Positions 35,391 to 45,750 are shown, counted from the stretch's first letter. The stretch: 64,000 bases of DNA from Sphingomonas sp. PP-CE-3A-406 (GCF_003688625.1 NZ_RCWY01000001.1:1384847-1448846); one strand, 5' to 3'. Notes: generated from the sequence alone by a model not told the origin. A program made the numbers and translations.

Positions 35391-36431
35391 TCAGGCGAGT
35401 GCGGTGGCATGCAGCGCGATCTGCGCGTCCTCCTGCGAGGGTAGTATCCGGATTTCGAGGCCTGGAACCCACGCGAGACCCGCGCGGATCGCTCGCGCGG
35501 TCGGCGCGTCGTTCTCGCCGATCCCGCCGGTCAGCACGAGCATGTCCGCGCCGCCGAGCGAGGCTATCATCGTTGCGATCTGCTTGCACACCGATCGCTC
35601 GAACATCCGGACGGCGAGGTCGGCGTCTTCGGTCGCCGCAGCGCGCAGGACGCGCATGTCGCCGGACAGCCCCGAGATACCCGTCATTCCGGAAGCATGA
35701 TCGACCATCGTCGCCAGCGCCTTGGCGTCCAGCTCGGCTTCTCGCAGCAGGTACAGCAACACGCCCGGGTCGATATCCCCGGTCCGCGTCGCCATGATCA
35801 CGCCGCCCGACGGGGTCAGCCCCATGCTGGTGTCGATCGATCGCCCATCGCGCACGGCGGTCACGCTCGCGCCGTTGCCGAGGTGCGCGATCACTAGTCG
35901 GCCCGGTCTGTCTTGGCCGAGTTGCCGTACGATCGACTCGCAGGACAGGCCGTGGAAACCGTAGCGCCGCACGCCGGTCGCGTGGTATTCGCGCGGGATC
36001 GGCAGCGTCCTGGCGATGTCGGGCATGCCCGCATGGAACGCGGTATCGAAGCACGCGATCTGCGGCACGCCCGGATAGCGTACTTCCGCGGCCCGGATCA
36101 GCGCCAGCGACGCCGGCCCGTGCAGCGGCGCGAACGCACACGCCGCCTCCAGATCCGCCAACACCGCATCGTCGATCCGGCAATGCGCGTCGCGGTGCGG
36201 GCCACCGTGGACGATCCTGTGACCGATCACCGCCGGCGTCGGCCACCCCGTCAACGCGGTCTCGATCGTATCGAAGAAACGCGCATGATCGTCGCCATCA
36301 TCGTCGGGCGTCTCGATCGTCCCGCCGACGAGCAGGACGGGCTCCGGATCGACCGCGCACAGCCCATATTTCAGCGACGACGAACCGCTGTTGAGCGCGA
36401 GAACTACCGCGCCCCCCTCTACCGTGCCCAT
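35391..36431 (-). CDS. ackA: Acetate kinase
   Basis: A 346-residue acetate/propionate kinase: [15 protein letters not shown] phosphate site, [69 protein letters not shown] and LTGGIGEN. It is somewhat shorter than the usual 400 residues, but the motifs are complete. It makes ATP and acetate from acetyl phosphate delivered by the phosphoketolase, whose gene overlaps its 5' end by 13 bases. Confidence 0.93.
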   Translation of the reverse strand: MGTVEGGAVVLALNSGSSSLKYGLCAVDPEPVLLVGGTIETPDDDGDDHARFFDTIETALTGWPTPAVIGHRIVHGGPHRDAHCRIDDAVLADLEAACAFAPLHGPASLALIRAAEVRYPGVPQIACFDTAFHAGMPDIARTLPIPREYHATGVRRYGFHGLSCESIVRQLGQDRPGRLVIAHLGNGASVTAVRDGRSIDTSMGLTPSGGVIMATRTGDIDPGVLLYLLREAELDAKALATMVDHASGMTGISGLSGDMRVLRAAATEDADLAVRMFERSVCKQIATMIASLGGADMLVLTGGIGENDAPTARAIRAGLAWVPGLEIRILPSQEDAQIALHATALA

Positions 36432-38803
36432 TGCCAGTCACGCACCTCCGGCAGATCGTCGCCCTGCTCGGCGATGTAGAGCTTGTGCCGCTCCATCGTC
36501 GTCCAATACCGCGCCGTCTCGCGCGGCACGCAATCGCGCAGTCGAGGCACGCGCTCGATCGCGTCCAGCGCCAGCCGGTACCGGTCGAGATCGTTCAGCA
36601 CGACCATGTCGAACGGCGTCGTCGTCGTCCCCATCTCCTTATATCCGCGGACGTGGATATTGGCGTGGTTCGCGCGCCGATAGGTCAGCTTGTGGATCAT
36701 CGCCGGATAGCCGTGGAACGCGAAGATCACCGGCTTGTCGCGCGTGAACATCGCGTCGAACTCGCGCTCGTCGAGCCCGTGCGAATGTTCGGAGCGTGGT
36801 TGCAGCACCATCAGGTCGACCACGTTGACCACCCGGATGCGGATATCGGGCACGTAGGCGCGCAGCATCGTCACCGCCGCCAGCGTCTCCAGCGTCGGCA
36901 CATCGCCCGCACACGCCATCACCACGTCGGGGTCGGCATCGTCGCCCGCCCACGCCCAGATCCCCGCACCCGCGGTGCAGTGCCGCACCGCTGCGTCGAT
37001 CCCGAGCCATTGCCATTCGGGCTGCTTCCCCGCGACGATCACGTTCACATAGCCGCGACTGCGCAGGCAATGATCGCCGACCGACAACAGGCAGTTCGTA
37101 TCGGGCGGGAGGTAAATCCGCGCGACGTCCGCGGTCTTGTTCGCAACGTGATCGATGAACCCCGGATCCTGGTGCGACAGCCCGTTATGATCCTGCCGCC
37201 AGACATGCGAGGTCAGCAGATAATTGAGCGACGCGATCGGCCGCCGCCACGGGATCGTCCTGGTCGTCTTGAGCCACTTGGCATGCTGGTTGACCATCGA
37301 ATCGACGATGTGGACGAACGCTTCGTAACACGAGAACAGCCCGTGCCGCCCGGTCAGCAGATACCCCTCGAGCCAGCCTTGGCAGAGATGTTCGCTCAGC
37401 ACTTCCATGACGCGTCCGTCGGGCCCGAGGTGCTCGTCGACCGCCTCGACATCCGCCATCCACGCCTTGCCCGACACGTCGTACACGTCTGCAAGCCGGT
37501 TCGACGCGGTCTCGTCGGGGCCGAACAACCGGAAGTTCACCGTCGCCAGGTTGAGCTTCATCACATCGCGCAGATACCGGCCGAGCACCCGCGTCGCCTC
37601 GGCCTTCACCTTGCCCGGCGTTTCCACCGGCACCGCGAAGCTCCGAAAATCGGGCAGCGACAACGGCACCATCAGCTCGCCACCATTGGCGTGCGGATTC
37701 GATCCCATCCGCCGATGCCCGGTCGGCGCGAGCGACGCATACTCCTCCAGGAACTTGCCCGTCTCGTCGAACAGCTCTTCAGGCCGGTAACTCCGCATCC
37801 ACGCCTCGAGCTGGCGCAGATGCTCCGGATCCTTGAAGTCCGCAATCGGCACCTGATGCGCGCGCCACGTCCCCTCGACCGGCTTGCCATCGACGAACTT
37901 CGGCCCGGTCCAGCCTTTCGGCGTACGGAACACGATCATCGGCCAGCGCGGTCGCTCGGGCGTCACACCCTCGACACGCGCCGCCGCCTGGATCGCCTGG
38001 ATCCGCGCCAGCGCCTTGTCGAGCGCCGCGGCAAGCTGTTGGTGGACCGCCGCCGGATCGCTGCCGCCGACATAATAGGGCTCATGCCCATAGCCGCGCA
38101 GCAACGCATCGAGCTCGTGCCCGTCGATCCGCGCGAGGATCGTCGGGTTGGCGATCTTGAAGCCGTTGAGGTGCAGGATCGGCAGCACCGCGCCGTCGCG
38201 CGCGGGGTTGAGGAACTTGTTCGAATGCCAGCTCGCCGCCAGCGCGCCGGTCTCCGCCTCGCCGTCCCCGACCACGCACGCGACGATCAGGTCGGGATTG
38301 TCGAACGCCGCGCCGTAAGCATGCGCGAGCGAGTACCCGAGCTCGCCGCCTTCGTGCATCGATCCCGGCGTCTCGGGTGCGACATGGCTCGGGATGCCGC
38401 CCGGCCAGGAGAATTGCCGGAACAGCCGGTGCATGCCCGACCGGCTCCGCTCGATCGCGGGATAGCGTTCGGTGTACGAGCCCTCCAGATAGGTGTTGGC
38501 CACCAGCCCGGGCCCGCCATGCCCCGGCCCGATGATGTTGATCGTGTCGAGGTCATGCTCGACGATCAGGCGGTTGAGATGGACGTACAGGAAGTTCAGC
38601 CCCGGTGTCGTCCCCCAATGCCCGAGCAATCGCGGCTTCACGTCGGCGATCGTCAGTGGCCGATCGAGCAACGCATTGTCCCGCAAGTAGATCTGCCCGA
38701 CCGACAAATAATTCGCCGCCCGCCAATAGGCATCCATCCGGCGCAGCATGTCGTGGGACAGAGGGTGCGTCCTGGCAGGCGCCAGCGTTGCAGTATCGGC
38801 CAT
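36419..38803 (-). CDS. xfp: Xylulose-5-P / fructose-6-P phosphoketolase
   Basis: A 794-residue thiamine-diphosphate enzyme: [100 protein letters not shown] and [20 protein letters not shown]. It splits xylulose 5-phosphate or fructose 6-phosphate to acetyl phosphate and an aldose phosphate. ATG 38803 has GGGAGC within the end of the adh gene three bases away, so translation is coupled. Together with acetate kinase it gives an oxygen-independent ATP bypass. Confidence 0.95.
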   Translation of the reverse strand: MADTATLAPARTHPLSHDMLRRMDAYWRAANYLSVGQIYLRDNALLDRPLTIADVKPRLLGHWGTTPGLNFLYVHLNRLIVEHDLDTINIIGPGHGGPGLVANTYLEGSYTERYPAIERSRSGMHRLFRQFSWPGGIPSHVAPETPGSMHEGGELGYSLAHAYGAAFDNPDLIVACVVGDGEAETGALAASWHSNKFLNPARDGAVLPILHLNGFKIANPTILARIDGHELDALLRGYGHEPYYVGGSDPAAVHQQLAAALDKALARIQAIQAAARVEGVTPERPRWPMIVFRTPKGWTGPKFVDGKPVEGTWRAHQVPIADFKDPEHLRQLEAWMRSYRPEELFDETGKFLEEYASLAPTGHRRMGSNPHANGGELMVPLSLPDFRSFAVPVETPGKVKAEATRVLGRYLRDVMKLNLATVNFRLFGPDETASNRLADVYDVSGKAWMADVEAVDEHLGPDGRVMEVLSEHLCQGWLEGYLLTGRHGLFSCYEAFVHIVDSMVNQHAKWLKTTRTIPWRRPIASLNYLLTSHVWRQDHNGLSHQDPGFIDHVANKTADVARIYLPPDTNCLLSVGDHCLRSRGYVNVIVAGKQPEWQWLGIDAAVRHCTAGAGIWAWAGDDADPDVVMACAGDVPTLETLAAVTMLRAYVPDIRIRVVNVVDLMVLQPRSEHSHGLDEREFDAMFTRDKPVIFAFHGYPAMIHKLTYRRANHANIHVRGYKEMGTTTTPFDMVVLNDLDRYRLALDAIERVPRLRDCVPRETARYWTTMERHKLYIAEQGDDLPEVRDWQWAR

Positions 38804-38805
38804 GT

Positions 38806-39837
38806 TCAGCTCCCGAAATCGAGGACGACGCGCGACGCGACCTGCCCGTGCTGGAGCCGGTCGAAGATGTCGTTGATTGCCGACAAAGGCTGCACTTCGA
38901 TATCGGCCTTCACCTTGCCATCCGCGGCAAAGGCGAGCGCCTCGGCCATGTCCTTGCGCGTCCCGACGAACGAGCCGCGCACCGTGATGCACTGCGCCAC
39001 CACGTCGAACAGCGGCATCGGAAAGTCACCCGGCGGCAGGCCGACGAGCACGCACGTCCCCTTGCGCCGCGTCATCGCTACGCCCTGATTGAATGCGGTC
39101 AACGACGGCGCGGTAATCAGAACGCCGTGCGCGCCGCCCCCCGTCCCATCCTTCAGCGCCGCGATCGCATCCGGCTTGCGCGCGTCGATCAACAGTTCCG
39201 CGCCGAGGGCCTTCGCGTGGGCCAATTTGCCTTCGTCGACATCGACGGCGGCAACGCGCAACCCCATCGCCTTGGCGTACTGCACCGCGAGATGCCCCAG
39301 CCCGCCGACACCCGAAATCGCGACCCACTCGCCCGGCTTAGCGCCGGTTTCCTTGATGCCCTTGTATGTCGTGATGCCCGCGCAGATGATCGGCGCCGCC
39401 TCGACCGCGGACAGCCCGGCGGGAATATGCGCGACGTAGTTCGGGTCGGCGAGGATATACTCCGCGAACCCGCCATTGCGCGTGTAGCCGCCGAACTCCG
39501 CCTCGGCGCACACCGTCTCCCAGGCGGACAGGCAATATTCGCAATGCCCGCACGCCGAGTAGAGCCAGGGCACACCGACCCGGTCGCCAAGCGTCACGAT
39601 CGTCACCCCCGCGCCGACCTCGACGACGATGCCGATGCCCTCATGACCTGGAATGAACGGCGGCGTCGGCTTGACGGGCCAGTCGCCGTGCGCGGCGTGC
39701 AGATCGGTGTGACACACCCCGCATGCTTCGGTCTTGACGACGATCTGTCCGGGTCCTGCAACCGGTATCGGCCATTCGCGCAGGATAAGGGGTTTACCGA
39801 ACGCCTCGACGACGGCGGCGTGCATCATACGGGTCAT
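38806..39837 (-). CDS. Zinc-dependent alcohol dehydrogenase (AdhA/AdhP type)
   Basis: A 343-residue MDR dehydrogenase: [15 protein letters not shown] and GHEGIGIV for catalytic zinc, structural zinc [15 protein letters not shown], cofactor site [20 protein letters not shown], and [18 protein letters not shown]. This matches the ethanol-active AdhP class, which interconverts ethanol and acetaldehyde with NAD(H). Positioned just before xfp-ackA in one operon, it probably re-oxidises NADH when oxygen is short. Confidence 0.92.
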   Translation of the reverse strand: MTRMMHAAVVEAFGKPLILREWPIPVAGPGQIVVKTEACGVCHTDLHAAHGDWPVKPTPPFIPGHEGIGIVVEVGAGVTIVTLGDRVGVPWLYSACGHCEYCLSAWETVCAEAEFGGYTRNGGFAEYILADPNYVAHIPAGLSAVEAAPIICAGITTYKGIKETGAKPGEWVAISGVGGLGHLAVQYAKAMGLRVAAVDVDEGKLAHAKALGAELLIDARKPDAIAALKDGTGGGAHGVLITAPSLTAFNQGVAMTRRKGTCVLVGLPPGDFPMPLFDVVAQCITVRGSFVGTRKDMAEALAFAADGKVKADIEVQPLSAINDIFDRLQHGQVASRVVLDFGS

Positions 39838-39863
39838 GGAATTTCCTTGAAGATGCGGATGGA

Positions 39864-40547
39864 TCAGCGTGCCATCCGGGCGACGAGCGCGGGATCGGCC
39901 AGCAGCGCCTCGTCGCCGAACGCGATCTGCGCACAGGTCCGCTGCGCCTGCGCCGCGACCTCGCGCAGATACTGGTCGGCGAACCGCGCACTGAGGCCCG
40001 GCACGATATGCGCGTATCGCCGATGCTCCTGTGACCGCATCCCGAACGCATGCACCAGATACTGGTCGAAGACGCTGTTGAGGCCCTGTCCCTGCCCTTG
40101 TTCGTCGAGCCAGACCTTGCTCGCCGCGGAGGTCGAGAAGCTGACCAGCCGCTTGCCGCCGAGCAGGTCGGTCCGCACCCGTCCCTGCAACGCCTCGGGC
40201 TGGACGCCTGCGCCGAACACGCGTTCGACATACCCCTTCAGCATCGCCGGCGGCGTCCCGAACCAGATCGGATAGACGAGAACGAAGACGTCGCAGCCGG
40301 CGATCGCATCGACTTCGGCCAGTACGTCCGCTTCATATACGGCGCCCACGTTGGTCGGCCGCTCCGCCGCCTTGAGGACCGGATCGAACCCCATCGCGTA
40401 CAAATCCCGCAACACGACACCCTGCCCCGCCCCGCGCACCGCGTCGCAATAGGCGCCCGCGATCGCATGGTTGAAGCTCGACGGATCTGGATGACACAGG
40501 ATCACGGCATGCCGTCCGCCTGTCGTGCCGCGCTCGCCACCTGCCAT
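39864..40547 (-). CDS. NAD(P)H:quinone oxidoreductase, flavodoxin-like fold
   Basis: A 227-residue protein of the NQO1/KefF/MdaB flavin family: [40 protein letters not shown] and [16 protein letters not shown]. It reduces quinones or similar acceptors in two-electron steps. It is the first gene of the adh-xfp-ackA operon (26 bases before adh). The candidate FixJ-type motif lies about 115 bases upstream. Confidence 0.87.
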   Translation of the reverse strand: MAGGERGTTGGRHAVILCHPDPSSFNHAIAGAYCDAVRGAGQGVVLRDLYAMGFDPVLKAAERPTNVGAVYEADVLAEVDAIAGCDVFVLVYPIWFGTPPAMLKGYVERVFGAGVQPEALQGRVRTDLLGGKRLVSFSTSAASKVWLDEQGQGQGLNSVFDQYLVHAFGMRSQEHRRYAHIVPGLSARFADQYLREVAAQAQRTCAQIAFGDEALLADPALVARMAR

Positions 40548-40660
40548 CGTTGCGTCCTCGCCAAAGTGTCGCGATCCCCGCCGGCCGCAGCAAAGCGCGG
40601 CGCGATCCTGCGGGGTATCTGGTCTGGCCGTTTTATCCGTCGACAGCCGCCGAAGTGACC

Positions 40661-40675
40661 CTCGGAAAGTACGCA
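40661..40675 (-). promoter_or_regulatory. Candidate FixJ-type motif upstream of the fermentative operon
   Basis: On the minus strand this reads TGCGTACTTTCCGAG. It differs from the BON/USP arm TGCGTAGTTCCCGA at two positions over 14. It lies between the divergent quinone reductase gene and the 106-residue hypothetical gene and could act on both. Confidence 0.5.
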
Positions 40676-40749
40676 GGTCGCAATGCTGCTGCGGCGTTCC
40701 GATACGTATCCACGCCCTTTTACGAATTGCCCCGATAAGTCGGGATAAT

Positions 40750-41070
40750 GTGACGGTGGCAGCCGAACCCGCGGTCGTCGTTCCGCTCGGCGACGCCGTG
40801 CTGCACCGCGACTACCTGCACATCGTATGGCGCGGTACGTCGCGGTTGCTGTCGCCGGTCACGATCCACCGCGCGCTGCTGATCACGCGAGACAAAACGA
40901 CCGGCGGCGGCCCTTCGGTCGAGGGCTCGGCACCACCGTCGACCGACGCTCATACTATCGAGTTCGGTGTTCCGTTCGCGGCGGCGATCTCCGCGATCAC
41001 GATCGTTCCCACCGGCCGCGACGATCGCAAGCAGCCGTGGCTTGCCCTGGGCGAAAGCGTACGTCGGTAA
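40750..41070 (+). CDS. Hypothetical protein
   Basis: A 106-residue protein starting at GTG 40750 (VTVAAEPAVVVPLGDAVLHR) with strong GC3 codon use: AVLHRDYLHIVWRGTSRLLS, PVTIHRALLITRDKTTGGG and FAAAISAITIVPTGRDDRK. No family was recognised. The frame is open farther upstream to 40525, but the composition there is not protein-like. Its stop abuts the convergent LysR stop. It is divergent from the fermentative operon and shares the motif region. Confidence 0.55.
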   Translation: MTVAAEPAVVVPLGDAVLHRDYLHIVWRGTSRLLSPVTIHRALLITRDKTTGGGPSVEGSAPPSTDAHTIEFGVPFAAAISAITIVPTGRDDRKQPWLALGESVRR

Positions 41071-42009
41071 TTACGATATAGTCGGCACCACGCGCATGGA
41101 GGCCTCGACGTCCGCCAGATTGCGGCGCAACGCTGGGCCAAGATGGTCGATCAGCGCCCGCACGCTTCCATGAGACGCGCGCCCGGCGGGGAATACCAAA
41201 TGCACAGGTACGGGCGGCTCCTCCCATTCCGGCAGCAGGCGTATCAGGCGGCCGTCGGCGACCGCATCGACGATTTGATAAGAGCGAGCCTGAATTACGC
41301 CGTGGCCGCGCATGGCGGCATCGATGGCGGCGGCTGCGTTGCTGATGCTGAGCCGGGGCTGGACCCGGACCGATCGCCGCTTGCGCGCGGGGGTCGTAGG
41401 GCTCGCGAACGTCCAGCGCTCCCCCTCGGCCGCGACGTCTAAGCCGATGCACGCGTGGTGCTCGAGATCGGCTGGGGTCGCCAAAGATGCTGCCTTGTCC
41501 AGGTACTCCGGGGATGCGCACAGCAACGTACGTACCGCGCCGATCCGGATCGCGCGCAGCGAAGAATCCCCCAGCGGCGCCAGCCGCACGGCGAGATCGA
41601 CCCCTTCCCCGATAAGGTTGACCAAGCGATTGATCAGAAGAACGCGTGCCGACACCAGCGGATGATCTTCGAGAAAGCTTTCGAGGAGCGGCAGGACGGC
41701 GACGCGGCCAAACAATTCGGGCGCCGTGAGCACGATATTTCCCTGGACCGGCGCGCCCGCGCCGATCAGCGCAAGGTGTTCGAGCTTCTCGAGCACGTCC
41801 CGCCATACCGCCACATGATGCTCACCGGATGCGGTCAGGCTCAGCTTGCGGGTGGAGCGCAGCAGAAGCGTCTCGCCGGCGTCCCGCTCCAGCAACGCGA
41901 CCGCGCGCGTCACGCTGGCCGGCGATCGCCCGTAGCGTTTGGCCGCGGCGGCGAGCGACCCGCGATCCACCGCGGCAACGAACAGCGCCATCGCTTCCAA
42001 TCGATCCAT
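41071..42009 (-). CDS. LysR-family transcriptional regulator
   Basis: A 312-residue LysR protein: HTH MDRLEAMALFVAAVDRGSLA, AAAKRYGRSPASVTRAVALL, TLLLRSTRKLSLTASGE; effector domain from GNIVLTAPELFGRVAVLPLL to the C-terminus. ATG 42009 matches the family start; the frame is open to 42030. It is divergent from the dehalogenase-like hydrolase gene across 88 bases and probably controls it. Confidence 0.92.
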   Translation of the reverse strand: MDRLEAMALFVAAVDRGSLAAAAKRYGRSPASVTRAVALLERDAGETLLLRSTRKLSLTASGEHHVAVWRDVLEKLEHLALIGAGAPVQGNIVLTAPELFGRVAVLPLLESFLEDHPLVSARVLLINRLVNLIGEGVDLAVRLAPLGDSSLRAIRIGAVRTLLCASPEYLDKAASLATPADLEHHACIGLDVAAEGERWTFASPTTPARKRRSVRVQPRLSISNAAAAIDAAMRGHGVIQARSYQIVDAVADGRLIRLLPEWEEPPVPVHLVFPAGRASHGSVRALIDHLGPALRRNLADVEASMRVVPTIS

Positions 42010-42097
42010 CGTTTCCGATCCTGCAATCAAGCCTGTCAGTATGCAAGGCTAACCGCCGCTTCCTGCAAGGCGTATATAAGGTCTGCAAGGAGGCCGC

Positions 42098-43084
42098 ATG
42101 CGCCATCGACCAACTCTCTACCCCCGCCGGACGCTTCTCTCATGGCTCGCGACAGGGCCAGCGCTGGCGAGCATCCCAAGCCTTCTCACCGCTGCCCCGC
42201 CGCAACCAAAGGAACCGCCCGTGTCCAAAATTCACTATCGTCGAAAACAGGTCGGCGAGGTCGACGTCTTCTACCGCGAAGCCGGTCCCGCCGACGCGCC
42301 GGTGCTGTTGCTGCTGCATGGATTTCCCTCCGCAAGCCATATGTTCCGCGATCTGATCCCGTTGCTGGCGGACCGCTATCGCGTCATCGCGCCGGATCTG
42401 CCGGGATTCGGACAGACCAGGGCACCGGCGCGAGGGGCATTCCCCTATACCTTCGACACGCTCGCGCGGGTGCTCGGGGAGTTCGTCGATGCGCTCGGTA
42501 TCGACCGCTACGCCCTGTACATCTTCGATTACGGGGCACCCGTCGGACTCAGGCTGGCAATGCAGCATCCCGAGCGAGTGACCGCGATCATCAGCCAGAA
42601 CGGCAACGCCTATGAAGAAGGGTTCAGCGATCAGTGGGGTGCCTGGCAAGCGTATTGGCGCGAACCGAACGACGCCCACCGCGAGGCCTGCCGCGCATCC
42701 TTGACGCCGGACACGATCCGCGATTGGCAATATGGCACCGGCGCGGATCCCGCGCTGCTGTCACCGGACGGCTACGAACTCGACATCGCCTATATGGAAC
42801 GTCCGAGCGCTGCGGACATCCAGCTCGACCTGATCCTGGATTACCGCAGCAACGTCGCTCTGTACCCCGCCTTCCACGCGTATTTCCGTAAGCATCAGCC
42901 CCCACTGCTCGCGGTGTGGGGCAGACACGATCCCGCTTTCATCCCCGCCGGAGCGCAAGCCTATCGGCAGGACCTGCCCAAGGCAGAGATACACTTGCTC
43001 GATGCCGGCCATTTCGCGCTCGAAACGCACCATGACGTGATCGCCAGCTATATCCGGGACTTCCTTGGCCGAACGTTGACCTGA
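42098..43084 (+). CDS. Alpha/beta hydrolase, haloalkane dehalogenase / epoxide hydrolase type
   Basis: A 328-residue hydrolase: oxyanion HGFPSASHMF, PDLPGFGQTRAP, nucleophile elbow IFDYGAPVGLRLA with Asp as nucleophile, WGRHDPAFIP acid region and DAGHFALETH catalytic His. An Asp nucleophile is the mark of dehalogenases and epoxide hydrolases. An N-terminal YPRRTLLSWLATGPALASIP stretch could be an export signal of Tat type. AAGGAGG lies just before ATG. The substrate is unknown. Confidence 0.88.
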   Translation: MRHRPTLYPRRTLLSWLATGPALASIPSLLTAAPPQPKEPPVSKIHYRRKQVGEVDVFYREAGPADAPVLLLLHGFPSASHMFRDLIPLLADRYRVIAPDLPGFGQTRAPARGAFPYTFDTLARVLGEFVDALGIDRYALYIFDYGAPVGLRLAMQHPERVTAIISQNGNAYEEGFSDQWGAWQAYWREPNDAHREACRASLTPDTIRDWQYGTGADPALLSPDGYELDIAYMERPSAADIQLDLILDYRSNVALYPAFHAYFRKHQPPLLAVWGRHDPAFIPAGAQAYRQDLPKAEIHLLDAGHFALETHHDVIASYIRDFLGRTLT

Positions 43085-43215
43085 CTTAGCAGGGCGACCG
43101 GGGTGCATGCCGCCCGGGCGTGCGCCTCGGTCGCCGAGACTGCTGCGAATGCGGACGGGACAAGCTTGCCAGGCCAGCCCCGTCTGTGGACGCCCCTCCG
43201 GCCCCGGGCTTGTTC

Positions 43216-43734
43216 TTACGCTGTGGCCACTTTAGTGCGCGTGGAGGTATGACCGCCGGCGCGATACAACAGGTCGGCTGCATCGTCCGGGGTAATCCCG
43301 GCAGCGCTGGTATCGACAGACACGAACACGCCGCCCTCCTTGATGCGCCCCTCGTAGTAGCTCGCATCGACGCGGCTGACGCCGTGGTCGGTCATCACCT
43401 TCTCGAGCCCCCCGATGGCCCCACCGAGCGCCGCGCCAGTGATCGCGGCACCGGGAATTGCCGCCGATGCGATCGCACCCGCTGCGACCAAGGGACCGAC
43501 CCCGGGAATGGCCAGCGCAGCAATGCCGAGCAGGGTCCCGATGCCCGCGCCGGCTGCAACCTTGCCGGCGAACTCCTGCGTGTCGCCGTTGCCGTCGGTC
43601 GTCGCGGTCTTGCCATCGTGCTGAGCGACAATGGAGATGGCGCGGTCCTCGACCCCGGCAGCACGAAGCTCCGAGACCGCGCGCTCGGCGTCGGCGTGAT
43701 TATCGAATACGGCGGATATGAGGTTCGTGCTCAT
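43216..43734 (-). CDS. General stress protein with glycine-zipper membrane region
   Basis: A 172-residue protein. The N-terminal ferredoxin-like stress domain (NLISAVFDNHADAERAVSEL, AGVEDRAISIVAQHD) is followed by a Gly/Ala-rich hydrophobic stretch (IGTLLGIAALAIPGVGPLVA to GAALGGAIGGLE), then YYEGRIKEGGVFVSVDT. This is the GSP17M-like layout. ATG 43734 fits; the frame is open to 43839 without support. An EcfG-like promoter precedes it, suggesting general stress control. Confidence 0.8.
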   Translation of the reverse strand: MSTNLISAVFDNHADAERAVSELRAAGVEDRAISIVAQHDGKTATTDGNGDTQEFAGKVAAGAGIGTLLGIAALAIPGVGPLVAAGAIASAAIPGAAITGAALGGAIGGLEKVMTDHGVSRVDASYYEGRIKEGGVFVSVDTSAAGITPDDAADLLYRAGGHTSTRTKVATA

Positions 43735-43773
43735 GGTGCTTCCTGTCGATGGCTCGGTTGCAGATGCTCCTAA

Positions 43774-43799
43774 AAGCGGTGTCGACAGACGATCGTTCC
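43774..43799 (-). promoter_or_regulatory. EcfG-like stress promoter
   Basis: On the minus strand GGAAC (43795-43799), a 16-base spacer and CGCTT (43774-43778) resemble the alphaproteobacterial general-stress sigma EcfG promoter GGAAC-N16/17-CGTT, with one departure in the -10 box. It lies 40 bases upstream of the stress-protein ATG. Confidence 0.4.
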
Positions 43800-43846
43800 A
43801 GACATTGAAGGTTACCGCCCCGGTAACCGAGAATAGCATCGGGCGG

Positions 43847-44350
43847 TCAGGCTTCGTCGCTCGAGATCGGTTTGCGCGCGGCCATCTGCACCGGCTTGCC
43901 GATGACCGGACGGCCTAGTGGCCACCGCCGCGCAATGCACCGATCCTTGGCGACTCTCGCGACAGTGACGGCATCGCCCTGATTGCCGCCAAGGACATGA
44001 TACGCAGCGGCATCCTCGCCAACATAGAATCCGACGTGACCACCGCCCGGACGCGCGAACACCAGCACCGCGCCGGGGGCAAGCCGTTCCGGACGAAGCG
44101 CCTGCCCCCATGTCGACCACGACGTCGCGCGAACCGCGATTGCCACCGGCTCGATCCCGTCTTCCTGAAGACAATAGGCGACGAACACGCCGCACCACGG
44201 GACGCTGTCGGCGTTGTAGACCATGCCGAGCACTTTCGTGCCGAGCCGCTTCGCCCAGCCGAGAATGGTGGCACTGTCCGCCGAACCGGCAGCCTCTTCG
44301 GTGCCCAACTTCGCTCTAGCTGCCTTCAACCACTTCGGCTCCGTCGCCAT
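43847..44350 (-). CDS. TIGR02594-type NlpC/P60-like amidase
   Basis: A 167-residue single-domain protein: PKWLKAARAKLGTEEAAGSA, catalytic Cys in PWCGVFVAYCLQEDGI, TSWSTWGQALRPERLAPGAV and catalytic His in RPGGGHVGFYVGED. The family (NlpC/P60 or CHAP-like peptidoglycan hydrolases) is frequent in phages and toxin cassettes. No signal peptide is visible, so export or lysis function is open. ATG 44350 is preferred over 44383. Confidence 0.82.
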   Translation of the reverse strand: MATEPKWLKAARAKLGTEEAAGSADSATILGWAKRLGTKVLGMVYNADSVPWCGVFVAYCLQEDGIEPVAIAVRATSWSTWGQALRPERLAPGAVLVFARPGGGHVGFYVGEDAAAYHVLGGNQGDAVTVARVAKDRCIARRWPLGRPVIGKPVQMAARKPISSDEA

Positions 44351-44413
44351 GACTTTAGTCCTCATATCCCGACACGATCCCAACAGCCTGCGGTTACGCT
44401 TGAACGCGCGGCG

Positions 44414-44974
44414 CTACACCATTCGCTCCACTACCGGCAGCATCGCGGCCACGACCGCAGCGATCGCCTTCGCGTTGGGATGCACCCTATCTGCCAGCAC
44501 CATGTCGGAGTGCCCCAGCACACCCGGCGGGAAGAACGGCCAGACGGTCGCGCCGTGTTCGGCAGCCACCTCGGCATGAATGTGCAGATACGCCGCGGCG
44601 CGGTCGCGTATGAACGCCGGCGGCTCGACGGTCGTAAGGACCACGGGAATGCCGCAATCGCTCAGGCTCAGCAGGATGTTCGCGAGTTGCGCTCGGGTAC
44701 GGGCTACGGGCACCTGCCGCAGGACGTCGTTCGGCCCTACCTGCACGATGGCCAGCGCCGGCCGCCGGTCGAGGCTGGACAGCAGCCGTGGCAGGCGGCG
44801 TAGAACGTCTGCGCTCGTATCGCCTGACACGCCGCCGTTCACCACGGACACACCGGGATATTGATACCGCAGCGACGACTGCAGTTGCGCCGGAAAGCTG
44901 TCCGCGACTGCCAGTCCGTATCCTGCAATGAGACTATCGCCGATCGCGAGGATGAGAGGTGGGAAGTTCGCCAT
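44414..44974 (-). CDS. SGNH/GDSL esterase (TesA-like)
   Basis: A 186-residue hydrolase: ILAIGDSLIAGYGL nucleophile Ser block, VVNGGVSGDTSADVLRRLPR block II Gly, VQVGPNDVLRQVP block III Asn and DRVHPNAKAI block V Asp/His. It resembles arylesterase TesA, but no export signal is seen (MANFPPLILAIGDS). It is transcribed in the same direction as the amidase gene after it, 63 bases apart. Substrate unknown. Confidence 0.87.
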   Translation of the reverse strand: MANFPPLILAIGDSLIAGYGLAVADSFPAQLQSSLRYQYPGVSVVNGGVSGDTSADVLRRLPRLLSSLDRRPALAIVQVGPNDVLRQVPVARTRAQLANILLSLSDCGIPVVLTTVEPPAFIRDRAAAYLHIHAEVAAEHGATVWPFFPPGVLGHSDMVLADRVHPNAKAIAAVVAAMLPVVERMV

Positions 44975-45118
44975 AAGTCACCGCGACATAGGGCACAGGC
45001 GCAGCAATATAAGGTGACGCGGGCATCTCATCGGTATTCCCGATGCGATCGTGTTCGCGGTACCGTGCAGGAGAACGTCCTCGCTGCAGCGAGGGCGATC
45101 AGCGAACTATCTATCGGA

Positions 45119-45304
45119 TCAATGCGTCGTCCGGCTGGCATCGGCGACGGCATTCAGGCAGTCAGCTAACACCTCCCACTGTCGGTATTGCTCCGGTCGC
45201 CCTGGCGGCGTCTTCTGCATACCAGATGCTACGACCGCGCAGGCACCCAGTTGCCCATGATCGGCCATCAGCGCAAATGCCTGCTCCCACGCGTCCTGCA
45301 TCAT
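45119..45304 (-). CDS. Small hypothetical protein
   Basis: A 61-residue protein (MMQDAWEQAFALMADHGQLG, GMQKTPPGRPEQYRQWEVLA). No family was recognised. It is supported mainly by an ATGA overlap with the stop of the preceding YozE-like gene, so both would be made from one transcript. The 144 bases between it and the esterase hold nothing recognised. Confidence 0.5.
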   Translation of the reverse strand: MMQDAWEQAFALMADHGQLGACAVVASGMQKTPPGRPEQYRQWEVLADCLNAVADASRTTH

Positions 45305-45537
45305 GCCGACAACCAATCGGATTCGGCATCGTCGACCGCGGCGAACATGTCGCCCTCGGCCTGCATGGCGCTGAGATGCTTCCGCACCGTTTCCGGATCC
45401 CCGTTGCGCGGAAAACGGCGGTCGGCGACCGCTCCGATCGCAAGCTGCCCGACAAGGTCGTTGCGGTCCTTCTGCGTCACAAGCCACTGGCCGAACGCTG
45501 GCCTTGGCTCCTGCTGGTTGTCGTCGTGATCGGTCAT
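45301..45537 (-). CDS. YozE-like SAM-fold protein
   Basis: A 78-residue protein: AFGQWLVTQKDRNDLVGQLA, DRRFPRNGDPETVRKHLSAM and DDAESDWLSA. This is the YozE_SAM_like pattern, a small helical domain of unknown function. ATG 45537 is chosen over an in-frame start two codons earlier. Its stop overlaps the next gene by four bases. Confidence 0.75.
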   Translation of the reverse strand: MTDHDDNQQEPRPAFGQWLVTQKDRNDLVGQLAIGAVADRRFPRNGDPETVRKHLSAMQAEGDMFAAVDDAESDWLSA

Positions 45538-45750
45538 TCTCACGTCCTTCGAATCGTCGATCCGGCAATCGCATCAAATCGGTGTTCTTGCAATGTTCTC
45601 GTGAATCAATCGAGATTGGGCCTAGGGATCGGCGGCATGATCTATGGCTGAGAACGGCTTACGCCAGAACGCGAGCATGGATCGGCCGTTTCGTTAGATG
45701 AGCCGAAACCAGGCGATGCCAGACGGCAGGCTTGCTAGTGCACCGCAGAA

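Noticed and set aside
36431..39088. An 885-codon open frame antisense to acetate kinase and phosphoketolase
   Set aside because: It mirrors the GC-rich codons of the real genes on the minus strand, has low-complexity Arg/His-rich text and no motif.
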